Shown piece after piece: positions 42,282-51,092 of a DNA stretch of 53,855 nt. The notes under the pieces are model-generated. The model searched no databases. It had not been told where the DNA came from and saw nothing but the letters and a program-made list of their open reading frames with translations. A program made the position numbers and the translations under genes. The DNA is taken from the NCBI GenBank assembly GCA_027306925.1, contig DAHUXW010000100.1, forward strand, positions 1 through 53,855, read 5' to 3'. Positions within the stretch are counted from its first letter, which is position 1, and every line of letters begins with the position of its first letter. The DNA is from Acidimicrobiaceae bacterium (GTDB lineage: Bacteria; Actinomycetota; Acidimicrobiia; Acidimicrobiales; Bog-793).

Positions 42282-43379
42282 TCAGCCGAGGACCGACTGG
42301 GCCATCCCCTGGCGCTGCAGCATGATGCGCAGATCGTGCGAGTTGGGCGCCGAGGCGATCGCGGCCTCGACGTCGATGGCCCCCTCGCGGAGCAGGCCGA
42401 CGAGGGACTGCGCGAACGTCTGCATCCCGTAGTAGTCGCCCTCGGCCACGATCTCGGCGATGTTGCTCGTGTGCACGGGCTCGACGATGCACTGCTGGAT
42501 CCGGCCGTTCACGACCATGATCTCGAGCGCGGGCACGCGCCCGGAACCGTCCGCGGTCGTGACGAGGCGCTGGCAGATCGTGCCCCGCAGCGCGCCCGCG
42601 AGCGAGAGCCGGGCCTGGCGCTGCTGGCTCGGAGGGAAGAAGTCGATGATCCGGTTCACCGTCTCGACCGAGTCGCCCGTGTGCAGCGTCGAGAGCACGA
42701 GGTGCCCCGTCTCGGCGGCCGTGAGCGCGGTCTCGACCGTCTCGGGGTCGCGCATCTCGCCGACGAGGATGACGTCGGGATCCTCGCGCAGCGCCGAGCG
42801 AAGCGCGACGTTGAAGTTGTCGGTGTCGAATCCGACCTCCCGCTGGCTGATCGACGCGAGGTTGTCCCGGTGCAGCACCTCGATCGGGTCCTCGATCGTC
42901 ACGATGTGGCACTCGCGCGTCTTGTTCAGGTGGTCGATCATCGCGGCGAGCGTCGTCGTCTTGCCGCACCCGGTCGGTCCGGTCACGAGCACGATCCCGC
43001 GCGGCTCCTCCGCGAGCCGGCGCACGGCGTCCGGCAGGCCGAGCTCGGCGAGCGTCTGGGTTCCGGGCCGGACGTGACGGAAGACCATCGACACGGTGCC
43101 GCGCTGGCGGAACGCGTTGACACGGAAGCGGCCGAGCTGGGAGACCGAGTACGCGAAGTCGGCCTCCGACGACACCTCGAACCGCTGCCACACGCGCTCG
43201 TGCATGATCGCCTTCGCGAGCTCCTCGAGGTCGCCGCCGTCGATGACCCGCTGGTCCGTCATCCGGCGCAGGACGCCGTTCACGCGCATGCGCGGCGGCG
43301 AGCCGGCCTTGACGTGAAGGTCGGAGCCCTCCGCCTTCACGAGCTTGCCCAGGACCGCGTCCAGATCGTGCTGATCCAT
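42282..43379 (-). CDS. Second PilT-type ATPase
   Basis: ATG 43379 follows GAGGAGG. The 365-residue protein has standard PilT length: AEGSDLHVKAGSPPRMRVNG (16-35), Walker A GPTGCGKTT (134-142), HIVTIEDPIEVLHRDNLASI, the Walker B DPDVILVGEMRDPET, and the His box STLHTGDSVETVNRIID. The C-terminal part lacks the AIRNLIR signature of classical PilT; at that position it has NGRIQQCIVEPVHTSNIAEI. Similar divergent forms occur next to T4P loci in other actinobacteria. It could be a PilU-like auxiliary motor. It lies outside the main operon, beyond the prepilin peptidase gene. Confidence 0.9.
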   Translation of the reverse strand: MDQHDLDAVLGKLVKAEGSDLHVKAGSPPRMRVNGVLRRMTDQRVIDGGDLEELAKAIMHERVWQRFEVSSEADFAYSVSQLGRFRVNAFRQRGTVSMVFRHVRPGTQTLAELGLPDAVRRLAEEPRGIVLVTGPTGCGKTTTLAAMIDHLNKTRECHIVTIEDPIEVLHRDNLASISQREVGFDTDNFNVALRSALREDPDVILVGEMRDPETVETALTAAETGHLVLSTLHTGDSVETVNRIIDFFPPSQQRQARLSLAGALRGTICQRLVTTADGSGRVPALEIMVVNGRIQQCIVEPVHTSNIAEIVAEGDYYGMQTFAQSLVGLLREGAIDVEAAIASAPNSHDLRIMLQRQGMAQSVLG

Positions 43380-43412
43380 TGATCGCCCTCCTCGGGCGCT
43401 GCTAACGGACGG

Positions 43413-43871
43413 TCACGGATCCCGATTGAGCTGGTCGCAGATCCTCCCGAGGAAGGCGCGCAACGTCGACTCGGCGACGCGGTGGAGCAGCAGTTGGTCG
43501 ACGCCCCTGCCGATCGCCCCGCCCGGCGGTTTGTACCGGGCGCGAAGCACGACCTCGGTCCTCGCGAGCCCGAACGGCGCGGCCTCGAGATCTGCGTCCA
43601 GCTGGGGAAAGAGCGATCCTGCGGCCGTCGCGCTCCACGAGAACGCGAGCAACGCCCGGTCGGCGAGGACCCGCACCGGTCCACGTTCGATCTCCACGGC
43701 CCTCGCGAGCAGCGCCGGCCAGGTCGGCGGGCCGACCCGGACCCGCAGGCGCTCGCCCTCGGCGCGCGCCGAGTCGAGCGCGCCGCCGAGCAGCGCGTCG
43801 GCCTCGCCCTCGAGGCGCGCCGCGACCCGGTCGAACGCCTGGTCGACGAGTGCGAAGTCCTGGACGAACAC
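43413..43871 (-). CDS. Hypothetical protein, possibly SRPBCC-like (152 aa)
   Basis: The GTG at 43871 has no strong ribosome site. The protein is soluble with no signal. Its C-terminal half (LLAFSWSATAAGSLFPQLDA, then GLARTEVVLRARYKPPGGAI, HRVAESTLRAFLGRICDQLN) has the alternating strand plus long C-terminal helix pattern of SRPBCC/polyketide-cyclase-like lipid-binding proteins. I cannot identify the family with confidence. It lies 33 bp upstream of the second pilT, same strand, and 35 bp after the stress-protein gene, so it may belong to one transcript with either. Confidence 0.6.
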   Translation of the reverse strand: MFVQDFALVDQAFDRVAARLEGEADALLGGALDSARAEGERLRVRVGPPTWPALLARAVEIERGPVRVLADRALLAFSWSATAAGSLFPQLDADLEAAPFGLARTEVVLRARYKPPGGAIGRGVDQLLLHRVAESTLRAFLGRICDQLNRDP

Positions 43872-43906
43872 GCTCGGATCCGTCGGTCCGCCGCGATCGG
43901 ACCCGG

Positions 43907-44383
43907 TCAGGAGCGGACGATCGTGACGGGACAGTGCGCGTGCTGCGCAACCTGCGCGCTCACCGAGCCGAGGAGCAGCCCCGAGAAGCCGCCGCGGCCA
44001 CGCGACCCGACGACCACGAGGACGGCGTTCTTCGCCGCCTCGAGGATCTGCTCGGCCGCGGGCCCCTCACGAAGATCTCGCTCGACCGGCATCCCCGGCT
44101 TCGGGCCGAGTACGTGCACGACCTGGCGCTCGAGGTCCTCCCTCGCCGCCGGCTCGATGTCCTCGAAGGCTGCGGGCGGGAGGTACGCGCTGTAGCTCCA
44201 GGTCGGGAGGCTCCAGGAGTGCACGACCCGGAGCGAGGCGCCCCGGAGCCTCGCCTCCTCGGCCGCCCACGCGAGCGCGGCGTCCGACGCCTTGGAGCCG
44301 TCGACGCCGACGACCACGACCGGACCGTCGGCCGACTCGTCCGTACGCCCCTCGTCCTCGCGACCCACCGACCCCACGTCCAC
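43907..44383 (-). CDS. Universal stress protein
   Basis: GTG 44383 follows GGAGGTGG. The 158-residue UspA-fold protein begins (after 20 polar residues) VVVVGVDGSKASDAALAWAA and ends with the ATP-binding motif GSRGRGGFSGLLLGSVS (the G-x2-G-x9-GS/T pattern), then AQHAHCPVTIVRS. The ATP-binding pattern places it in the nucleotide-binding class. In mycobacteria many such genes belong to the DosR dormancy regulon; here a DevR-like gene is immediately upstream and a DevR-box-like palindrome (44433-44448) lies about 50 bp before the start, so similar control is plausible. Confidence 0.9.
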   Translation of the reverse strand: MDVGSVGREDEGRTDESADGPVVVVGVDGSKASDAALAWAAEEARLRGASLRVVHSWSLPTWSYSAYLPPAAFEDIEPAAREDLERQVVHVLGPKPGMPVERDLREGPAAEQILEAAKNAVLVVVGSRGRGGFSGLLLGSVSAQVAQHAHCPVTIVRS

Positions 44384-44432
44384 GATCGACCACCTCCGCG
44401 AGTGATGGTCGCATCAGGTTGGCGGGCGCAAT

Positions 44433-44448
44433 AGGGCCGTTCGGACCT
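44433..44448 (-). promoter_or_regulatory. Candidate DevR box upstream of the universal stress gene
   Basis: AGGGCC-GTTC-GGACCT is a near-perfect palindrome with one mismatch per arm. On the minus strand it reads AGGTCCGAACGGCCCTAT, sharing the GGCCCTA half-site of the mycobacterial DosR box. It lies between the devR-like stop (44473) and the stress-protein start (44383). Binding is inferred. Confidence 0.35.
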
Positions 44449-44472
44449 GTTCGCGCGGCGGGCGCGGGACGG

Positions 44473-46342
<1,870 letters not shown>

Positions 46343-46369
46343 GCTCGGGCGGTGGCCCTCCGGACGCGG

Positions 46370-46406
46370 CACCACCCGGCCCGATGGAACTCCGGGCCGG
46401 GTGGTG
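46370..46406. terminator. Strong bidirectional terminator
   Basis: CACCACCCGGCCC (46370-46382) pairs perfectly with GGGCCGGGTGGTG (46394-46406), a 13-bp stem with an 11-nt loop, placed between convergent stops at 46342 and 46440. Confidence 0.85.
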
Positions 46407-46439
46407 GCCTCGCCAGGAGCCGGCGAGCCTGGTGGGGGG

Positions 46440-47045
46440 TCAGACGGTCGTCAGCTCCCGATTCTCCGCGGCATGTGCGAGGAGCTCAGCGCTCTCGGGC
46501 ACCTTGCGGGAGTGCACGAAGCCGAGCGCCACGAGCAGTGCCATGACACCGGCGAGGACGAAGGACGCGATCGCCGCCCACAGGGCGATGACCGCGAACT
46601 GCGAGAAGCCGTACGCCTCGAGTAGCAGGCCGCGAAGCGTGGTCCCACGGAACGTGGTCTGGACCTCGGCGGCGAGCGCCGCGTTCTTCGGGGCCGCCAT
46701 CGACGCCGCGCTCACCTTCGAGTACACGCCGCCGTACGGCATCTCGGACAGGTGCACCGCGATGAAGTGGTTCGCGTACGCCTCGGCCTGGGCGCCGGTC
46801 GTGAGCTGCTGGCCCGCGTACTTGAGCAGGTAGGGCTTCATCCCGGGCGTGATCTCCGTGCCCGGCTTCGCGTTCGCGAACGCTGCCTTGCTGGGGAAGA
46901 AGATCTGCTGCTGGGCGAGCTGGTTGTGGACGTTTGACGTCGCGAAGCTGTTTCCCCAAAGGAGCAGGGATCCGGCGACCAGAAGCACCACCACGATCAC
47001 TGCCCCCACTGCGCTTGCCAGAACATCGAATACCTTGCGTCGCAT
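46440..47045 (-). CDS. Conserved actinobacterial membrane protein (often mislabelled 'LigA')
   Basis: ATG 47045 has GAGAGGAG upstream. The 201-residue protein has an N-terminal helix (about 7-30, VLASAVGAVIVVVLLVAGSLLL), an extracytoplasmic region (FATSNVHNQLAQQQIFFPSK, then AYANHFIAVHLSEMPYGGVY, TTFRGTTLRGLLLEAYGFSQ) and a C-terminal hydrophobic pair (about 150-185). This pattern is widespread in actinobacteria and has been transferred as 'aromatic ring-opening dioxygenase LigA', but there is no dioxygenase domain. Function unknown. The gene is monocistronic, with a strong terminator just downstream. Confidence 0.85.
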   Translation of the reverse strand: MRRKVFDVLASAVGAVIVVVLLVAGSLLLWGNSFATSNVHNQLAQQQIFFPSKAAFANAKPGTEITPGMKPYLLKYAGQQLTTGAQAEAYANHFIAVHLSEMPYGGVYSKVSAASMAAPKNAALAAEVQTTFRGTTLRGLLLEAYGFSQFAVIALWAAIASFVLAGVMALLVALGFVHSRKVPESAELLAHAAENRELTTV

Positions 47046-47165
47046 CTCGTGCTCCTCTCGTGAAAACGATCTGGGAACACGATGCCGTGCCGGGCTCCGC
47101 GGCAACAGGGTCGAACGACCCGGCCGGAGGGCCCAACTCTCGCGGCGCCCGTCGGCGCCGCGCCG

Positions 47166-48021
47166 TCACCCCCGGCGGCGGAGCAGCGTCTCGTCCCCCG
47201 GGCTCAGGCGGTCCGAGGCCGTGTTCGCCTGGTGCCAGTAGGGATAGACCATGCGCGGCGCGCTCACCGCGTCGAGCCGAGCGCGCTCGTCGGACGCGAG
47301 CGTCCAGTCCACCGCGCCGAGGTTGTCGGCGAGCTGCGCCTCGGTGCGTGCGCCGACGACGACCGGGCTCACCGCGGGCGTGGCGAGCAGGTAGGCGAGC
47401 GCGGCCTGGGCAGGGGACCGCCCGTGCGCGGTCGCGACCTCAACGACCTCGGCCCGCTCCTCGTCGAGATCGGCGGACCGCCCGTGCGCGGTCGCGACCT
47501 CGGTGAGCGCCTCGACGATGTCGTACATCCGCCCCTCGTCGTGGACGGGGGGCTCCTTCCACTGCGACGAGCTCGCGTGGCGGGCGCCCGCGGGCGCCGC
47601 CTCGCCGCGCCGGTACTTGCCCGAGAGAAGCCCGCCCGCGAGCGGGCTCCACACGAATGCCGAGCCCCTCGTCGACCGGCGTACGACCGTCGCGCTCGTG
47701 GACCTGGTAGAGGTCGATGTAGTCGGTGTCGAGCCGGCGGAGGCTCGCCTCGCAGGCGCGCACGAGGTAGCCGCGCGCGAGCCCGCCCTCGTTCGGTCCG
47801 CCGTCGAGCGCGAACCTCGCCTTCGTCGCGAGCACGACGCGGTCGCGGCGGCCTGCGAGCACCTCGCCGACGGTCTCCTCGGAGCGCCCGAGCGAGTAGA
47901 CGTCCGCCGTGTCGACGACGTTCGCTCCCGGGTCGAGCGCCATGTCGACGATCCGCCGAGCCTCGTCCACCTCGGAGGTCCCGACCTGAGCGAGGCCGCC
48001 TCGTCCTCCGAAGGACGAACG
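47166..48021 (-). pseudogene. Aldo/keto reductase, degraded
   Basis: Family similarity starts near 48012 (FGGRGG, no good start codon before it) and continues VDEARRIVDMALDPGANVVD, TADVYSLGRSEETVG, LATKARFALDGGPNEGG and LDTDYIDLYQVHERDG to about 47660. There the reading frame shifts and the segment that should hold about 50 residues (SNF... strand) is missing. The other frame resumes FVWSPLAGGLLSGKYRRGE and runs to QAALAYLLATPAVSPVVVGA and a stop at 47166. A 60-bp in-frame duplication (47415-47501) inserts 20 residues. Deletion plus frameshift make it non-functional. It was an NADP(H)-dependent reductase of the YajO/Tas-like group. Confidence 0.75.
47415..47501 (-). repeat. 27-bp direct repeat, 60 bp apart, in the reductase pseudogene
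   Basis: GGACCGCCCGTGCGCGGTCG starts at 47415 and again at 47475; identity extends 27 bases in both. The copies are 60 bp apart, adding 20 codons. Confidence 0.95.
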
Positions 48022-48079
48022 CAGGCTACCGGACGGCCGCGATCCGGTTCCGGCGCGACCGGGTCAGAACCGGCGCGTC

Positions 48080-49195
48080 CTAAGCGGTCACGTGCGCTGC
48101 GGCGCCGGAGGCGAGCCTCACCTCGAGCACGCTGTCGAGGGGAGCGAGCGGTCCGGTCGTCTCGCCGCCGACGAGCCACGCGCGGCCGCCGAGCACGACC
48201 GCGCCGGCGTCGCTCCTCGGATAGCGGAGCGTGCCGGCCGCGGCGACCGCGCCGGTCTTCGGGTTCACGCGCCACATGTGGCTCGAGAGTGCCGTTCCGG
48301 TGCGCCCCCCGAGCACGTAGATCTCGCCGCCAAGCACGACCGCGCTCGCGTGCCCGAGGGTGACCGGGAGGTGCCCGACCACGACGGTCCGGCCGGTCTG
48401 CGGGTCGAAGCGCTGGATGTCGCTCGTCTGGCTGCTCGCGCTGTTCTGCCCCGCCCCGGTGTCGCCTCCGACGACCCACACGTCACCCGCGGCCGCGGCG
48501 ACCGCGCCGTAACGGACCGGCTGGACGAGCCGGCCGACCTGGCGGAACCGGACTCCGTCCGAGGTCTCGAGGATCGACGACTCGAGCGCGGCGCCGTCGT
48601 AGCCGCCGACGACGTACGCCCGCCCGGCGAGCACCGTCGCGGACAGGTCCGAGCGGGGCGCCGGGAGCGAGCCGACCGTCGCTGCGCTCGCGGCCCGAGG
48701 CGACCACGCCTGGACCGTGGCGACCGTCGAGTACGAGCCGCCGCCGAACACGAACGCGCGGTGGTCGACGAACGCGCCCGCCGCGTCGTGCACCGCGGAC
48801 GAGAGGGATCCCGCACGCGTCGTCGACCCGTTCGCGAGGTCGACGGTCCAGATGTCGGACGTGGACGTGTCGCCGGTCGCGAGCCCGCCGAGGATGACGA
48901 GCCCGCCGCCGTACGGGACGACGACCGCGCGCGACACCGGCGCGCCGAGATGCCAGGGAGCGAGAAGGACCGCGAGGTGCTCGGCCGGTGCGCGCGTGCC
49001 CGTCGCCGCAGTGCCGGCGCGCGTCGCCGCAGTGCCGGCGCGCGTCGGGGCGGCGGCGCCACCACCACCGGTCGCGGCGCGCACGCCGAGCGCGACCACC
49101 ACGGCGGTGCCGAGGAGCGCGGCCCAGCGCCGCACGAGCACGCCCGTCGGAGGGCGCCGGCGAGCACGTGACGGCCCGCGTCCGTGGTCCACCAT
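48080..49195 (-). CDS. Secreted or anchored kelch-repeat protein
   Basis: ATG 49195 starts a 371-residue protein with an Arg-rich N terminus, a hydrophobic helix (about 23-41, WAALLGTAVVVALGVRAA), an Ala/Thr/Gly linker with a 21-bp repeat, and about six kelch-like beta-propeller blades. The recurring pattern is VVVPYGGGLVILGG, DHRAFVFGGGSYST, LAGRAYVVGGYDGAAL, AAAGDVWVVGGDT, LGGEIYVLGGRTG and LGGRAWLVGGETTG. The propeller is probably extracytoplasmic and anchored by the helix. Propellers of this kind mediate protein or glycan binding; no enzymatic residues are visible. Confidence 0.85.
   Translation of the reverse strand: MVDHGRGPSRARRRPPTGVLVRRWAALLGTAVVVALGVRAATGGGGAAAPTRAGTAATRAGTAATGTRAPAEHLAVLLAPWHLGAPVSRAVVVPYGGGLVILGGLATGDTSTSDIWTVDLANGSTTRAGSLSSAVHDAAGAFVDHRAFVFGGGSYSTVATVQAWSPRAASAATVGSLPAPRSDLSATVLAGRAYVVGGYDGAALESSILETSDGVRFRQVGRLVQPVRYGAVAAAAGDVWVVGGDTGAGQNSASSQTSDIQRFDPQTGRTVVVGHLPVTLGHASAVVLGGEIYVLGGRTGTALSSHMWRVNPKTGAVAAAGTLRYPRSDAGAVVLGGRAWLVGGETTGPLAPLDSVLEVRLASGAAAHVTA
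49002..49043 (-). repeat. Two tandem 21-bp repeats in the kelch protein linker
   Basis: Two identical 21-bp units beginning GTCGCCGCAGTGCCGGCGCG lie at 49002-49022 and 49023-49043. They encode a 7-residue repeat (RAGTAAT) between membrane anchor and propeller, so linker length could vary by copy number. Confidence 0.9.
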
Positions 49196-49394
49196 CGCCC
49201 CGACGACCTCCCGTGTGCGCGCCCGCCGTCGCCGGCGACCGTGTGCCGGAGCACAGCGCCCCAGACGCCCTGGAGTGTAGGGACCCGGCGGCTGCGAGCG
49301 AGGGCGCGCCGGCGTGGGACTCGACCTCGAGAGCGCCCGCAGCCGCCCCCGGCATCTCGGCGTGCGCCCGGCCGCCGCGCGGGTACCGTTGGCC

Positions 49395-49928
49395 ATGGCT
49401 CGCTTCACGCTCCACGCGGTCGCGCCGAACCGGCCCGACGTCGTCGCGGCGGTCACCCAGTCGCTCGCGGACATCGGTTGCAACCTCGAGGACTCGCGCA
49501 TCTCGCTCCTTCACGGCCAGCTCTCGATCGTGCTCGCGCTCGAAGCGCTGGGGATCTCGGACGGCACGGCGGTCGAGGAGGCGCTCACCCCGCTGCTCGA
49601 GGAGCTCGCGCTCCAGCTATTCGTGCGCCCGATCCCCGACGGGGGGGACGACCTCGACCTCGGCAACCTCGTCGAGATCTCGGTGCGCGGTGCGGACCGG
49701 CCCGGGACGGTCGCCCGCGTCGCCCGCGCGGTGGCGGCCGCGGGGGGGAGCATCGTCGACCTCGCCGGCCAGGTGGTCGCGCAGGACACGGCGAGCCCGT
49801 CGCGCCTCGAGATCACCGCCGCGCTGGCCCCGCAGGCCGTGCCTCGCCTGCGCGCCGCGCTCGAGGACGTCGCGACGGACCTGGGCGTGACCTGGGACGT
49901 CCGCGAGCGATCCGGCCGCGCGACCTAG
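49395..49928 (+). CDS. Double-ACT-domain protein (GcvR-like)
   Basis: ATG 49395 gives a 177-residue product with two ACT domains: residues 2-75 (LHAVAPNRPDVVAAVTQSLA, DIGCNLEDSRISLLHGQLSI) and 92-170 (LVEISVRGADRPGTVARVAR, AVAAAGGSIVDLAGQVVAQD). The same arrangement occurs in GcvR, which controls glycine cleavage in enterobacteria, and in many actinobacterial proteins of unknown target. No DNA-binding domain is visible, so it must act by interaction. The frame extends upstream to 49314, but the ACT fold and spacing favour 49395. Confidence 0.85.
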   Translation: MARFTLHAVAPNRPDVVAAVTQSLADIGCNLEDSRISLLHGQLSIVLALEALGISDGTAVEEALTPLLEELALQLFVRPIPDGGDDLDLGNLVEISVRGADRPGTVARVARAVAAAGGSIVDLAGQVVAQDTASPSRLEITAALAPQAVPRLRAALEDVATDLGVTWDVRERSGRAT

Positions 49929-50008
49929 GCCCGCCACGGTGCGGCCGCCCGCCGGCCGAGGCCGCGCGTGGCAGTGCGCGTGCGAGAATGGCAGTGAGGA
50001 GGTGCGAT

Positions 50009-51067
50009 ATGCGCATCGCGATCGTCGCACCACCGTGGCTTCCAGTGCCACCAGGCGGCTACGGCGGGACGGAAGCGGTGCTCGACACGCTCGCGCGCGG
50101 GCTGGTCGCCCGCGGCCACGACGTCCTTCTCTGCACGACGGGGGACAGCACCTGCCCAGTCGAGCGGACCTGGGTGTTCAGCTCCGCGCTCGGCATCGGC
50201 ACGGGCGGGAGCGTCTCGGAGATCCGTCACGTGATCCACGCGTACGACCAGGCCGCCGGATCGGACATCGTCCACGACCACACGCTCGTCGGACCTCTCT
50301 ACTCGGCCGCGATGCCCGGTCTGCCCGTGGTCACTACGAACCACGGTCCGTTCGGGCCGGAGCTCATCGACTTCTACCGGGCAATCGCGCCGCGCGTCCC
50401 CGTGATCGCGATCTCCCGCCACCAGGCGTCGACCGCGATCGGCGTCGAGATCGCGGCGACGATCCACCACGGGATCGACGTCGACGAGTTCCCCGTCGGC
50501 CGGGGTGCAGGTGGCTACGCGCTCTTCCTCGGCCGGATGCACCCCGGCAAGGGCGTCGACGCCGCGGCCCGCGCGGCGCGCGCCGCGGGGGTCCCGCTGC
50601 GGATCGCGGGCAAGATGCGCGAACCCGACGAGATCGCGTACTTCGACGCGCAGGTGCGGCCGCTGCTCTCCAACGAGATCACCTACGTCGGCGAGGTCGA
50701 GCGCGACGAGAAGGTCGCGCTCCTGGGCGACGCGATGTGCCTGCTGAATCCCATCGTCTGGCCCGAGCCGTTCGGCATGGTGATGATCGAGGCGCTCGCG
50801 TGCGGAACGCCGGTCGTGACGACACGCTTCGGTGCGGCGCCCGAGATCGTCGACGACGGCGTCGTCGGCTACCTGTGCGACTCTGAGCCCGAGCTCGAGC
50901 GGTCGCTCCTGCGCGCGGGCGGGCTCGACCGCGCCGCCTGCCGGCGCCGCGTCGCCGAACGGTTCTCCGCCACGCGCATGGTCGACGAGCACGTCGCGCT
51001 CTACGAGCGGCTGCTCGACGGGCACCCGGGGACCCTCGCGGGCGCGTCGATGCGTGGCGCCGCGTGA
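50009..51067 (+). CDS. Family 4 glycosyltransferase
   Basis: ATG 50009 follows GAGGAGG (49996-50002), a strong ribosome site that settles the start. The 352-residue GT-B protein begins RIAIVAPPWLPVPPGGYGGT with the acceptor-side GGYGGTE loop, then DIVHDHTLVGPL. The C-terminal domain has FLGRMHPGKGVDAAARAA and the nucleotide-sugar motif WPEPFGMVMIEALACGTPVV (E-x7-E). This GGYGGTE subtype is common in actinobacteria and often neighbours debranching-type GH genes, as here (25 bp to the next start). Donor and acceptor are unknown; glucan or osmolyte metabolism is possible. Confidence 0.9.
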   Translation: MRIAIVAPPWLPVPPGGYGGTEAVLDTLARGLVARGHDVLLCTTGDSTCPVERTWVFSSALGIGTGGSVSEIRHVIHAYDQAAGSDIVHDHTLVGPLYSAAMPGLPVVTTNHGPFGPELIDFYRAIAPRVPVIAISRHQASTAIGVEIAATIHHGIDVDEFPVGRGAGGYALFLGRMHPGKGVDAAARAARAAGVPLRIAGKMREPDEIAYFDAQVRPLLSNEITYVGEVERDEKVALLGDAMCLLNPIVWPEPFGMVMIEALACGTPVVTTRFGAAPEIVDDGVVGYLCDSEPELERSLLRAGGLDRAACRRRVAERFSATRMVDEHVALYERLLDGHPGTLAGASMRGAA

Positions 51068-51092
51068 GCCGGGCGCGGCGAGCACGGCACGG

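Noticed and set aside
46440-47045. Dioxygenase LigA annotation
   Set aside because: The sequence has membrane helices and no dioxygenase motif; the label is a known propagated error.
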